Notes: generated by a model not told the origin, from the letters alone. A stretch of DNA of 64,000 nucleotides from Streptomyces sp. NBC_01341 (GCF_035946055.1 NZ_CP108364.1:3100001-3164000); one strand, 5' to 3'; counted from the first letter of the stretch, positions 1 through 11,791 are shown. Numbers and translations are program-made.

Positions 1-602
1 CCAAGTACGGCATCGCTCCCGTGCTGCTCGTCGTCTGCCAGGACGAGGCCACGGCCCTGTGGGCGGCGCGGCCGATCCGCATCGGCCCGCCGGAATGGGC
101 CTCGCTCACGGTCCGGCCGCTGGTGCTGGGTCCGCACAATGTGCCCGCCGTGACCGATCCCTCGGTGGCAGCTCGCGATGTCCCGCTCGCCACGTTCTCG
201 GCGATTACACATGGTAAGGACCCGAATGCGCCTGCCATACTCGAAGCGCTGGCCACCGCGTTGAAGACCCTCGACGAAGAGACAGCGGTCATCTTCGGCG
301 AGCTCACCGAACTCGGGCTGGGCACGTCCCCAGCCGCTCAGATCTGGAGGGACCTCATGGCCGTGGACCTGTCTTTCTTCCGCTCGGAATCCTCACAGCG
401 CCTGCGTGCCGAAGGCAAGGCCGAGGGCAAGGCCGAGGGCAAGGCCGAGGCCGTGGTGCAGGTGCTGGAGCAGCGCGGGATCACCGTGAGCGGTGAGATC
501 AGCGCCCGCATCAGGGAATGCACCGATCCCGGGGCGCTCGACCGCTATCTGACCCTGGCCCTCAGCGCTTCCTCTGCGACGGACCTGTTCCAGCAGACCT
601 GA
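1..602 (+). CDS. Rpn-like (PD-(D/E)XK transposase/nuclease family) protein, 5' end outside window
   Basis: The reading frame is open from the window edge (codons begin at base 3), so this is the C-terminal part of a longer protein of which about 199 residues are visible. The sequence resembles the Streptomyces proteins related to Rpn recombination-promoting nucleases: a conserved body, then a highly charged Lys/Glu/Ala/Gly linker, then a short helical tail. The catalytic region would lie upstream and cannot be checked. A 12-base unit encoding Ala-Glu-Gly-Lys is repeated about three times near 409-450, which is typical of this family. It ends with TGA at 600-602. The family assignment rests on overall resemblance and the charged repeat only. 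Confidence 0.55.
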   Translation, partial: KYGIAPVLLVVCQDEATALWAARPIRIGPPEWASLTVRPLVLGPHNVPAVTDPSVAARDVPLATFSAITHGKDPNAPAILEALATALKTLDEETAVIFGELTELGLGTSPAAQIWRDLMAVDLSFFRSESSQRLRAEGKAEGKAEGKAEAVVQVLEQRGITVSGEISARIRECTDPGALDRYLTLALSASSATDLFQQT

Positions 603-646
603 GACACCTACGCGTCGGCGCGGGCCCGGCTGCTTGAATCCGGGCC

Positions 647-778
647 ATGTCGACAAGCGCCGTCCGGAGCTGGGGCCTGCGCCTCGCCGCCTCCTGTGGC
701 CTGTACGCCCGCCACGGATTCACCGTGGAGGGCGAGGACCCGGTCGACGTATATATGGTCCGCCCGCCACGGGCGTGA
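647..778 (+). pseudogene. Remnant of a GNAT N-acetyltransferase C-terminus
   Basis: An ATG-initiated frame of 43 codons ends at a TGA at 776-778. Its second half reads LYARHGFTVEGEDPVDVYMV, which looks like the last strand-helix-strand of Streptomyces GNAT acetyltransferases. The acetyl-CoA binding R-x-x-G-x-G/A motif and the rest of the fold (about 120 residues) are missing. A stop codon lies in frame just upstream at 635-637. It sits between the Rpn-like gene and the DUF397 gene. I read it as a decayed gene end rather than a working small protein. Confidence 0.5.
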
Positions 779-803
779 TCCGGTGGTCCCGAGCCTCCGG
801 GGG

Positions 804-1007
804 TCAGCCGGCCGCTGCGAACGCCACGAATCGGCTCCACGCCCGCGCGCCGATGCCGATCACGGGGCCCGGCGCACCCTTGGAGTCGCGCACGCTCACC
901 GCGCCCGAGACCCTGGCCACCTCGACACAGTCGTTGTTGTTACTGCCGCTGTAGCTGCTCTTGAACCACTCCGGCCCGGAGGCGTTTCCGGAGGACCTGA
1001 GGCTCAT
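804..1007 (-). CDS. DUF397 domain protein
   Basis: A 67-residue protein that is a complete DUF397 domain: WFKSSYSG near residue 14, then the N-D-C-V-E-V-A block, then V-R-D-S-K, ending in W-x-x-F-V-A-F. In Streptomyces, DUF397 proteins are usually encoded directly after an XRE/DUF5753 regulator and act with it, often in development or toxin-antitoxin-like pairs. Here the ATG (1005-1007) overlaps the TGA of the upstream regulator (1004-1006) in an ATGA arrangement, so the two are translationally coupled. The biochemical role of DUF397 is not settled. Confidence 0.9.
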   Translation of the reverse strand: MSLRSSGNASGPEWFKSSYSGSNNNDCVEVARVSGAVSVRDSKGAPGPVIGIGARAWSRFVAFAAAG

Positions 1008-1888
1008 GTCTCACCCAGCGCTTTCTCGACGAAGGCCAGAGACTCCCGGGGACTGAGAGCCTGCGCTCGGATGATTCCATACCTGAGTTCGAGGACGTGA
1101 ACCTCTTTCGGGTCGGACACCGTGCGCGTGATGAGCTGCGCTTCGGAGAAGCCGATCGCCGACCCGTCCCGCAGCTTCAGCACCTGCACCTCGCCGCCCA
1201 TCCCCGCATGGTCCTCCCGGTCCGTCGGCATCACCTGGAACTCGACGTGCCTCAACTGCGCTATTTCCAGGAGGCGTTCGAGCTGTCGGCGCAACACTGC
1301 CCGCCCGCCGAGCGGGCGCCGCAGCGTGACCTCCTCCTGGACGAAGGTCAGCGTCACCAGGGGCGTACGCGTGAAGATCTCCTGGCGCGCCATCCGGGCG
1401 GAGACGAAGCGGTCCAGGTCGTCGGGCGAGAGGGCAGGCCGTCTCATCTCGAACAGCGCTCGGGCGTACTCCTCCGTCTGGAGCAGGCCGTGCACGTTGT
1501 GGTTGCCGTAGGCGCCGAGCTCCACCGCCTCCCGCTCGACCCGGGCCAGGTCACGCACCTTCCTGGGGTACCGGGCCTCGGCGACGTCGCCCCGCATCGC
1601 CGCGATCTTCCCTGCCGCGCCCAGGATCCTGTCGGCGCTGTCGAGGAACTCCGGTTTCGGGGCCCGTCGGCCGCGCTCGACGCAGGACACCATCTCCTCG
1701 CTGTACCCGATGGCGGCGCCCAGTTCCGACTGCCGCAGACCGGCCGCCTCCCGCCACAGCTTGATCTGTCGGCCGACGGTCTTCATCACCGCGCCGGAGT
1801 CGTCCTCCAGGCCGCTGTCCCAGCGGGAACCGTGCGCGCTGTCCGCGTCAGCCCCGGTGCGCGCCGGTCCCCCTGTGTCCCCGTCCAT
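1004..1888 (-). CDS. XRE-family regulator with DUF5753 domain
   Basis: A protein of about 294 residues with an N-terminal helix-turn-helix of the Xre/Cro type (I-K-L-W-R-E-A-A-G-L-R-Q-S-E-L-G onward, with V-E-R-G-R-R at the recognition helix end). A C-terminal DUF5753 region follows, with G-L-L-Q-T, F-V-Q-E-E and R-R-P-L-G-G motifs. It is the DNA-binding partner of the overlapping DUF397 gene. The start is uncertain. ATG at 1888 keeps the D-D-S-G-A-V segment that I recall as conserved in close relatives; ATG at 1786 would begin directly at the HTH; an in-frame codon near 1921 is also possible. It is divergent from an anti-sigma-like ATPase gene, a grouping seen repeatedly in Streptomyces. Confidence 0.88.
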   Translation of the reverse strand: MDGDTGGPARTGADADSAHGSRWDSGLEDDSGAVMKTVGRQIKLWREAAGLRQSELGAAIGYSEEMVSCVERGRRAPKPEFLDSADRILGAAGKIAAMRGDVAEARYPRKVRDLARVEREAVELGAYGNHNVHGLLQTEEYARALFEMRRPALSPDDLDRFVSARMARQEIFTRTPLVTLTFVQEEVTLRRPLGGRAVLRRQLERLLEIAQLRHVEFQVMPTDREDHAGMGGEVQVLKLRDGSAIGFSEAQLITRTVSDPKEVHVLELRYGIIRAQALSPRESLAFVEKALGET

Positions 1889-2056
1889 GCCCGCCCGTCT
1901 CTTTCGTGCCCTCGTACCCAACGGTGGCCGCCACCACTACGGCGCGGCACCCAGGCCGGACAGCACCGCACAGCACCGGGTCGCGGCCGGACAAGCGCTC
2001 GCCGCACGGCCGCCATCCCTTCCGAGAGTAGCCACGAACCGACCACGCTGAGTGAC

Positions 2057-2482
2057 ATGAGTCGAGAAACCACCCGAACCGTGCGTTCCGCTCCCGTCCA
2101 CGCCTTCACCGTGCTGCTCTCGCCCACCCGGCGGGGTGCCCGGCTCGCACGCCTGCTGGCCGTGGCCCACCTGGGCGCCTGGGGACTTCCCGTGGAGTCG
2201 GCCGCGCAGATCGTCGCGGAGTTGGCGTCCAACGCCGTGCTGCACGGTCGCGCGCAGGGCCGGGACTTCCGGCTGGGCCTCACGGTCCTGCTCGACGGGC
2301 GGCTACGGATCGAGGTCGGCGACGCCCGCGGCGAGGCCCTGCCACGGACCACGGCCCCCGCACGAGATGCCGGAACAGGGCGTGGCCTGCTGATCGTGGA
2401 GGCGCTGGCCGACCGCTGGGGCGTGACGACCGGACCCGTGCCGCGCAAGACGGTCTGGGCCGAACTCGACCTCGCACCGTGA
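2057..2482 (+). CDS. ATP-binding protein, anti-sigma factor-like (HATPase_c_2)
   Basis: A 141-residue single-domain GHKL ATPase of the RsbW/SpoIIAB type common in Streptomyces. The N-box is visible as ELASNAVLHG at about residues 56-65, and the glycine-rich lid as GTGRGLLIVEAL near residue 112. There is no phosphoacceptor His domain and no membrane segment, so it is a soluble kinase-like regulator rather than a sensor kinase. Such proteins bind sigma factors or anti-anti-sigma factors, but the partner cannot be told from the sequence. It is transcribed away from the XRE/DUF397 pair. ATG at 2057 was chosen because the conserved domain begins soon after it; a longer upstream frame exists but is antisense to the regulator. 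Confidence 0.85.
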   Translation: MSRETTRTVRSAPVHAFTVLLSPTRRGARLARLLAVAHLGAWGLPVESAAQIVAELASNAVLHGRAQGRDFRLGLTVLLDGRLRIEVGDARGEALPRTTAPARDAGTGRGLLIVEALADRWGVTTGPVPRKTVWAELDLAP

Positions 2483-2761
2483 CCGTGCGCACCGGGTCGC
2501 GGTGGACCACAACCCGGTGGACCGCGTCCCGGCGGCGCACGACGCCTAAGGCTTTTGAGGACTTGGGGAAACAACCCACCCCAACCGGACCCGCCCCTGC
2601 TCGCGCCTGGTCACTCGCGCGGGTGACATATGGCAACTGGGCTGGATTTGCCATGGGTTGGCTGTCATATGCTCGCCGCGACAACCGCAGACATGCGACG
2701 GCCCCCGCCGGGACTGGCATCCCGGGCGAGGGCCTGACCACGAGGAAGAAGCACCTTCCCG
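2483..2761. other. Intergenic region with an AT-rich patch, probable promoter of the HTH gene
   Basis: No gene is seen. Around 2625-2673 the GC content drops, with two CATATG palindromes about 40 bases apart and a GGCAA/TTGCC inverted pair between them. TATGCT at 2668-2673 would make a good -10 box, but the nearest -35-like element (TTGCCA, 2648-2653) is only 14 bases away. An exact promoter is therefore not claimed. Confidence 0.4.
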
Positions 2762-3871
2762 ATGGATACCCAGCAGGTTAGCGCGCCCCTGTGCGCCCCG
2801 TCCCCCGTCTCCGGGGGCCTCACGCCGTCCGTCGGCGTCATCCACGTCAACGTGCGCCACACCACGGCCTTCACCGTGATCGGCAATCACCTCAGCCAGC
2901 ATCGCGCGCTGTCGCTGCTCGCGATCGGGCTCGCGGTGCACATCCAGTCGCTGCCCGCCGGAGCGAGGATCGGCATCAAGCGTCTCGCCGAGCGGTTCCC
3001 CGAGAGCGAGGTCCGCATCGCCGCCGCCCTGCGCGAACTGGAAGCCACCGGCTACCTGCGACGAAGCCGCGAACGCATGCCGAGCGGCCGGATCGTCACG
3101 CGCACCGTGTCCTATAACCAGCCGGGAGCCACCACCCCTGCCCTCGCGCACGCGCGCCCCGCAGCAGGGAGGCGCAGCACTCCGTCGGCACCTGTCCCCC
3201 CAGGGGCGCCCCGCACCGGGAGACACCGCGCGCCGACGCAGCGGGCCGAGCCCCTGCCCGCGCCTCCGTCCACCCCCGCGCCTGAGGGAAGCGGGCGGCG
3301 CAGCGGACCGACGGCACCGGTCGAAAGCGTGCCGGTTCTCCTGGCGGACACCCTCGCTCCGGCCGCCCCGATGCCCGCGCCACCCGAGCCCGGCCAGGTC
3401 GAGGCACCATCGATCGCACCCGTGCCCGTACCGGCGCCCACCGCACGGCCGGTGTCGTCTCCCCCGATGCCCCGTCCCCAGACGGCCTGCGCCGAGCTCA
3501 ACCGCGCGGCGACCGCGATCCTGGCGGACCTGCGCCGCCTGTCACCGCAGCTCACACTGTCGGAGGGAGACATCGGAATGCTCGCCCCGGGTGTCACCGC
3601 GTGGCTGGAGCGCGACGTCCATGCCGACACGATCCGGCACGCGCTCACCGCGGATCTGCCCGTGCCGCTGAAGCACCCGGCCAAGCTCCTGCGGCACCGG
3701 ATCACCGCCCTGCTGCCGCCTCCGCTGCCGGGTGTTCGGGAACTCGCCCCCGTACGCCCCGGCACGATCGTGATCCCACTCCAGAACTGCGACCGCTGCG
3801 ACCGCGCCTTCCGCTCACGTCACCCCGGCCACTGCCGCGACTGCGGATCCGGGACGGGCACGGCGGCCTGA
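2762..3871 (+). CDS. Helix-turn-helix regulator with Pro/Ala-rich linker and C-terminal Cys4 knuckle
   Basis: A 369-residue protein of a family found in several copies per Streptomyces genome. Residues about 30-120 form a winged-helix region (GNHLSQH, L-S-L-L-A-I-G-L-A, I-K-R-L-A-E-R-F-P, A-L-R-E-L-E-A-T-G-Y-L) resembling replication-initiator or MarR-like wHTH domains. A disordered Pro/Ala-rich stretch of about 120 residues follows, then a second helical domain (about 240-325). The end carries four cysteines in two pairs (NCDRC and HCRDC), probably binding zinc. The likely role is DNA binding; target and signal are unknown. ATG at 2762 has an AGGAAG sequence somewhat far upstream. Confidence 0.75.
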   Translation: MDTQQVSAPLCAPSPVSGGLTPSVGVIHVNVRHTTAFTVIGNHLSQHRALSLLAIGLAVHIQSLPAGARIGIKRLAERFPESEVRIAAALRELEATGYLRRSRERMPSGRIVTRTVSYNQPGATTPALAHARPAAGRRSTPSAPVPPGAPRTGRHRAPTQRAEPLPAPPSTPAPEGSGRRSGPTAPVESVPVLLADTLAPAAPMPAPPEPGQVEAPSIAPVPVPAPTARPVSSPPMPRPQTACAELNRAATAILADLRRLSPQLTLSEGDIGMLAPGVTAWLERDVHADTIRHALTADLPVPLKHPAKLLRHRITALLPPPLPGVRELAPVRPGTIVIPLQNCDRCDRAFRSRHPGHCRDCGSGTGTAA

Positions 3872-3892
3872 ACACGGCTCCGGCCGCCTCGG

Positions 3893-4288
3893 TCAGGTGC
3901 GGCTGAGCGCGGGACAGCCCTCCTCCTGGTCCGGCCACGTCCTCCGCTCGTACGGGTCCACCAGCTCGCCGGCGGTGTGCGGCGCCGAAGGGTCGCTGTC
4001 GAAGCGGGGGTGCAGCAGACCGTCGTACACCTCGCACGCGGTGTTGCCGAAGCGGGAGTCGAAGCGCAGGAGCGCGAGCTTGCCGGTTGTCACGCGGTAG
4101 CGCGCGGGGTCGTACAGCACCGTCGTCAGCCGCCGCCGTACGATCGTGCGCGCCACCTCGTCCCCGCCCGGCTTCACCACCGGGTAGACGAAGGTGTAGT
4201 CGGCGTGCACCTCCACGGAGCCCGGCCGTCCCCCCTCGAAGGTCATGTGCCCCCGCACCTTGGCGACGTTCCCGGCCTGCCGGGCCAA
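3893..4288 (-). pseudogene. Hypothetical protein, probably N-terminally truncated
   Basis: An open frame of 131 residues. The core resembles a Streptomyces hypothetical family of secreted or membrane-anchored proteins (G-x-M-T-F-E-G-G-R-P-G-S-V-E-V, D-Y-T-F-V-Y-P-V, then a C-E-V-Y-D-G-L-L-H-P-x-F motif). The frame can only begin at a TTG (4286-4288) that directly follows an in-frame TGA (4289-4291), and no signal peptide or membrane anchor is visible. From memory, relatives are longer at the N-terminus. I infer that the 5' part was lost, perhaps when the adjacent 4469-5998 gene arrived. The alternative is a short intact cytoplasmic protein with a TTG start. Confidence 0.5.
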
Positions 4289-4468
4289 TCAAGGACAAGC
4301 AGAACGAACACTCCGTGACGCTGTTGTGATGGACTGGCGGGGATCTCAGGTATCCCCGTACTCGCCGGCTCCCCCACCGGGGATGATCTCCGCGTCGGCC
4401 ATCGTCCGGCCCGCATGCCACCACACGGGGAGCCCGCGACGGTGTGCGCGTACGAAGGGGGAAGCCGG

Positions 4469-5998
4469 GTGCGTCTGCTGATCGACGTGGTCGGAGGCGA
4501 CTTCTCCGCATTCCACGGGCCGTACGGAAACGGGACGGTCCAACGCATGCGCGGGCTGGAGCACTTCTCAGCGGCCGCCGCGTCCCGGACGGCGGTGGAC
4601 GGCTCGGCCCGGTGGCACGATCTGCACGAAGCCGCCCTGGGCCGGGCGTTCGAGATGTCCGTGGCGCCGTCGGCGACCGTGGCGGAGTGCCAGGCCGCCG
4701 CTCTCGGTGAAGCCCGGCGGAGGGGGGTGGCCGAGCCCGAGCGCACGTACGAGCCGGTGTTCCCCTGGGACGACGGTGTGCCGCGCACCTGGCTCGCGGA
4801 CCCCGCCACGGACGAGCAGCTCGACCCCCGGCTGACGCTCGACTCGTACGGTCTGGCCGACGGCGACCTGATCGTCCTGTGCGTCGAGCGCCCGGCCGAG
4901 AGCATGTACAGGCTTGACCGCAGCCCCAACCCCGCCGCCCTGCTCGAACGCATGCAACTGTCGATGCACGGGACCGCCCCCGACAGCGGCGGCATGCTGT
5001 GGGGCGTCCTGCTCTACACGTCCGTGGACACCGGGCTGGCGACGTACGTCCGTACCCACTTCGAGGACCTCGACGCGCTCTCCGGACCCACGACCCGCCT
5101 CTTCGTGATGGAGCGCCGGACTCCGTGGGCTGACGCACGGCGCTACTGGCGCAGGCACCTCGAACCGGAGCTGTACCAGGTGCTGGCGCCGATGCAATGG
5201 CTGCGCTGGCAGCCGTACGACCCGCAGGGCGCCTACAGGATCGCCTCGCTGCTGAAGGTGGACCCCGCGCTTCTGCCCTGCCTCGTCCTGTTCAACGGGC
5301 GGGCCGACCTGCCCTGGGGGAAACAGAAGGTCGTCTTCCCGGTCGAGGAGGCCACCCCCCGGTACTTCCGCACCCTGTTCGGCCGGATCGCCGAGGCACT
5401 GGGCGGACAGCCCGGTACCGGGGGCGCACAGCTGGAGTACGACGACCTTCGGGCCGGGGCGAGAGGCGACGGCCCGGCTGTACTGCGGGATCTGCTGCTG
5501 CGCAGCGCCCGTGACCGGGACGAGGAGGCGTTCGCACGGGTCGCGGAGGCCCAGCACGCCATCAGCGCCGCACTGCGGCCGACTCCCGCGCCCCACACCG
5601 GGTATCAGCTCAACAACTGCAAGGTCATTCTCACTTCGGGCACTTCGGGGGCCGTCATGACGGAGAACTTCAACTTCCACGGGCAGAACACGACGTTCGT
5701 CAACCGCCCCAAGGACACGGTCATCCAGGACTTCCAGAACCAGCACGGAACCGCCCTGTGCGCCGACGACCTGCGGCAGCTGCTCGGACTGACCCTGTCC
5801 AGCACCGAGCTGTCCGACACCGAGCGCGACGAGGCCGCGCAGGCGGTGCACGACCTGGCCACGCTCTCCGGCGAGCCGGACGTGGGCGCCTTCCGGCTGC
5901 GGGCGGAGCGCCTGCGCGAACTGCTGGCCGGGGCGGCCGACATCGCCCAGCCCGCGCTGGCCCTCATCGCGACGGTCACGGCGGCCGTGACGGGCTAG
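4469..5998 (+). CDS. Multidomain protein: ubiquitin-fold-like + thioredoxin-like + helical C-terminal module; function unknown
   Basis: I chose GTG at 4469 because AAGGGGGA ends 6 bases upstream; this gives 509 residues (an ATG at 4415 is the alternative). Residues about 60-140 look like a beta-grasp/ubiquitin-like fold, ending in SYGLADGDLIVLCVE, similar to YukD/EsaB-type domains. Residues about 175-310 read as a thioredoxin-like alpha/beta unit (ASLLKVDPALLPCLVLFNG, with a proline before the strand). Residues about 395-509 hold an Asn-rich strand region (NFNFHGQNTTFVN) followed by amphipathic helices and a hydrophobic end, a layout seen at the C-termini of some bacterial conflict-system proteins. 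There is no signal peptide. It has no operon partner. The fold assignments are inferences from pattern only. Confidence 0.6.
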   Translation: MRLLIDVVGGDFSAFHGPYGNGTVQRMRGLEHFSAAAASRTAVDGSARWHDLHEAALGRAFEMSVAPSATVAECQAAALGEARRRGVAEPERTYEPVFPWDDGVPRTWLADPATDEQLDPRLTLDSYGLADGDLIVLCVERPAESMYRLDRSPNPAALLERMQLSMHGTAPDSGGMLWGVLLYTSVDTGLATYVRTHFEDLDALSGPTTRLFVMERRTPWADARRYWRRHLEPELYQVLAPMQWLRWQPYDPQGAYRIASLLKVDPALLPCLVLFNGRADLPWGKQKVVFPVEEATPRYFRTLFGRIAEALGGQPGTGGAQLEYDDLRAGARGDGPAVLRDLLLRSARDRDEEAFARVAEAQHAISAALRPTPAPHTGYQLNNCKVILTSGTSGAVMTENFNFHGQNTTFVNRPKDTVIQDFQNQHGTALCADDLRQLLGLTLSSTELSDTERDEAAQAVHDLATLSGEPDVGAFRLRAERLRELLAGAADIAQPALALIATVTAAVTG

Positions 5999-6129
5999 CC
6001 AACGACCCGCCGGACCGCCGGAGGCAACCCGGCGGCCCGGGCACCCGTCTTCCCCCTCGCACGACAGCGGTACGCAGCCTGGGCACCTGCCCGTCCGCTG
6101 CGGGGGGAACGGACGGAGCACACGGCGTG

Positions 6130-8184
6130 ATGGATGGGACCGGCCTGCCTGGAAACGGCGTGCCACGACGCGCCGCCATGATCACGGCCGCGCTCGGCAC
6201 CCTGAGCGCCTGCTCCGTGCCGCCCCCGCGCCGGACGGACACCGCTCCGGACCCCGCACCCGGCCGGCCCGTCAGCACCGGCCGGGCCGCGCTGGTACTG
6301 CAGTTCCTCGCCCACCCGGACGACGACCTGTACTTCATGAACCCGGACACGCGCCAGGCTCTCGACGCCGGGACACACGTGGTCTGCGTGTACCTGACGG
6401 CGGGCGAGGCCGACGGCGTCAACAAGGTTCCCGGCGCTCCTCGCCCCGCACCCGACAAGGCCGCCTACTCCTCCGCGCGACGACAGGGACTCCGTCAGGC
6501 GTACGCGACCCTGCTCGGACGGGACGCGTTCACGCCCTGGAAGACGTCCGTCATGGAACTCGGCGGGACCCACCGTGCCGAGACCGCCACCCTCGGCGCC
6601 GGGCCGCGCAAGGTGGACCTGGTCTTCCTCGACACCGCCATGCACACCGGCCGCCACCGCCTCGGGCTGCCCAGTCTCTGGGAGGACCGGCGCCTCTCCC
6701 TGCGCACCGTCGTGGCCGACGGCTCACCGGTGCGCCGTCCGGGCTCGTACACGTACGACGGGCTCGTGGACGTCCTCGTGCGGTTGCTGGAGCACTACCG
6801 GCCCACCGTGGTCCACACCCTCGACCCCGATCCGGACATCCAGCACGGCACGGAGGCCGCACGCCGCCGGGACAGCGAACAGCAGGGCTACTCGGACCAC
6901 GCCGACCACACGGCCGCGGCCTGCTTCGCCTGGGCGGCACTGATCCGGTGGGTGGCCCGGGCCACCGCCGCCGGCGACGAGGTCCCCGCCTTCGCGGTGG
7001 CCGCCTACCGCGGGTACTACAACCGGCACTGGCCCAAGAACCTCCCGCCCGGCGTCCTCCGGCGCAAAGCCGCCCACCTCGTGCCCTACGGCGGTGCGCC
7101 CGACTGGGACTGCGGGAATCCCTCCGGATGCGGCGACTACAACGTCGGCGGCGACCGGCCGCTGACCAACCGCAAGGGCTGGGTCCGCTCCACCCACCTC
7201 CGCTACCCGGGTGCCCGTACGGTGCTCAACCCCGACCGGGAGGGCCGGCTCACCGCGTACGGCGTGCTGGGCCTGCGGCTGGTCCGGTGGCGGGAGGCCG
7301 AGACGGGCGGCGGCGTCTGGGAACCCCCGCAGGACCTCGGCGGCGGGCCGCTCGCCCCGGCGCTGGGCAGTGCCGTCACGGGCGGCGGGCAACTGCTGCT
7401 GTTCGGGCTGCGCTTCGCGGCACTCGCCGGTCACGGGGGTGACAACGAACGCGAGGTCGTGCTGCTGGAACAGCGGGCGGGTGACGGCCTGTTCCGTGCG
7501 TGGCGCGGCCTCGGCAACCCGTCACCCGGCCGCGACGAGGGCCGCCGCATCGGCGTACCGGTGGCCGTCACCGCACCCGACGGCCGGGTCCACCTCTTCG
7601 TACGCAACGCGGAGAAGGGACTCAGCACCCGGGTGCGCGAGAGGGACGGCCGGTGGGGCGACTGGCAGGACATGGGCGGCGGCGAGGTCCAGGACGGGCT
7701 CACCACCGCGGTGGACGGTGACGGCCTCGTCCATGTGTACGGAGCCGGGCACCACGCCGTGCACCACTGGACGCAGGACGGTCCCGGCGGGGGCCTGACC
7801 GCCCGTACCCAGATCGACGCGGGCCCGGTGCCCGGCACTCCCCCGGCAGCCCTGCCCGAGACGGACGGATCCGTCGAGCTGTTCTACCGCGCCGAGGCCC
7901 GCCCCGGACTGACCACCCTGCGCGCCGGAGAGACGGCGGAACTGCCCGGCTTCGACGGCTGCGGACCTGTCACCGTGGCGGCCTCCCCGCGCGGACCGGT
8001 CCTGCTCGGGCTCACCGCCGGGGGCCGCGTCCAACTGCGTACGGCCGACGCGCTCTTCGTGCGGTCGCGCGGGTCCGTGGCTCTGGACGGGGCCACGCTC
8101 CACCTGGGCGCGGACGGCCGGCCGGCCGCAGCGGGGCTGGGGACGGACGCGGCGCCCTGGCTCTGGCGTCCCGTAAGCACGTGA
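6130..8184 (+). CDS. PIG-L/LmbE-family deacetylase lipoprotein with C-terminal beta-propeller-like domain
   Basis: A protein of 684 residues. The N-terminus has Arg-Arg, a hydrophobic stretch and a lipobox L-S-A-C, so it is probably exported and lipid-anchored. The PIG-L domain begins soon after with FLAHPDDDLYF, whose H-P-D-D residues bind zinc in de-N-acetylases; a distal H-A-D-H-T (near residue 258) supplies another metal ligand. Residues from about 370 to the end form repeated strands with G-x-V/L-H-L/V-F/Y motifs, as in beta-propeller or PLL-lectin-like domains. The substrate is probably an N-acetylated sugar or cell-envelope glycan, not identifiable here. GTG at 6127 and internal ATG at 6178 are alternative starts. 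Confidence 0.82.
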   Translation: MDGTGLPGNGVPRRAAMITAALGTLSACSVPPPRRTDTAPDPAPGRPVSTGRAALVLQFLAHPDDDLYFMNPDTRQALDAGTHVVCVYLTAGEADGVNKVPGAPRPAPDKAAYSSARRQGLRQAYATLLGRDAFTPWKTSVMELGGTHRAETATLGAGPRKVDLVFLDTAMHTGRHRLGLPSLWEDRRLSLRTVVADGSPVRRPGSYTYDGLVDVLVRLLEHYRPTVVHTLDPDPDIQHGTEAARRRDSEQQGYSDHADHTAAACFAWAALIRWVARATAAGDEVPAFAVAAYRGYYNRHWPKNLPPGVLRRKAAHLVPYGGAPDWDCGNPSGCGDYNVGGDRPLTNRKGWVRSTHLRYPGARTVLNPDREGRLTAYGVLGLRLVRWREAETGGGVWEPPQDLGGGPLAPALGSAVTGGGQLLLFGLRFAALAGHGGDNEREVVLLEQRAGDGLFRAWRGLGNPSPGRDEGRRIGVPVAVTAPDGRVHLFVRNAEKGLSTRVRERDGRWGDWQDMGGGEVQDGLTTAVDGDGLVHVYGAGHHAVHHWTQDGPGGGLTARTQIDAGPVPGTPPAALPETDGSVELFYRAEARPGLTTLRAGETAELPGFDGCGPVTVAASPRGPVLLGLTAGGRVQLRTADALFVRSRGSVALDGATLHLGADGRPAAAGLGTDAAPWLWRPVST

Positions 8185-8228
8185 CCTGGTCCCCGCCTGA
8201 TCGGCCTGCGGTCACCGCCGGGTACGAC

Positions 8229-8268
8229 GAAGGGCCCCACATCTCCCGGGGGAGATGCGGGGCCCTTC
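8229..8268. terminator. Bidirectional terminator between the PIG-L gene and tuf
   Basis: A perfect 10-bp outer stem (GAAGGGCCCC/GGGGCCCTTC) encloses an inner stem (CATCTCCC/GGGAGATG). It lies between the convergent ends at 8184 (+) and 8310 (-), so it can serve both. Confidence 0.8.
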
Positions 8269-8309
8269 TGGTGCTCTGTGCGGAGCAACCAGGTCAGACG
8301 ATCAAGTGA

Positions 8310-9503
<1,194 letters not shown>

Positions 9504-9661
9504 TGGGGTCCTCCTGAGTGGTTCTGTACGCCTTGCTTCATCGGCGCCAGGTGATCTTTGCTGGAATGCCGGTGCCGGGGGCACCCGCCGCGTTGCTTAC
9601 GCACCACGACGAATGCCCGACCGGGCTCCGGTGACAAGCCTAAAGCGTGAGCTCGGAAGAG

Positions 9662-11791
<2,130 letters not shown>

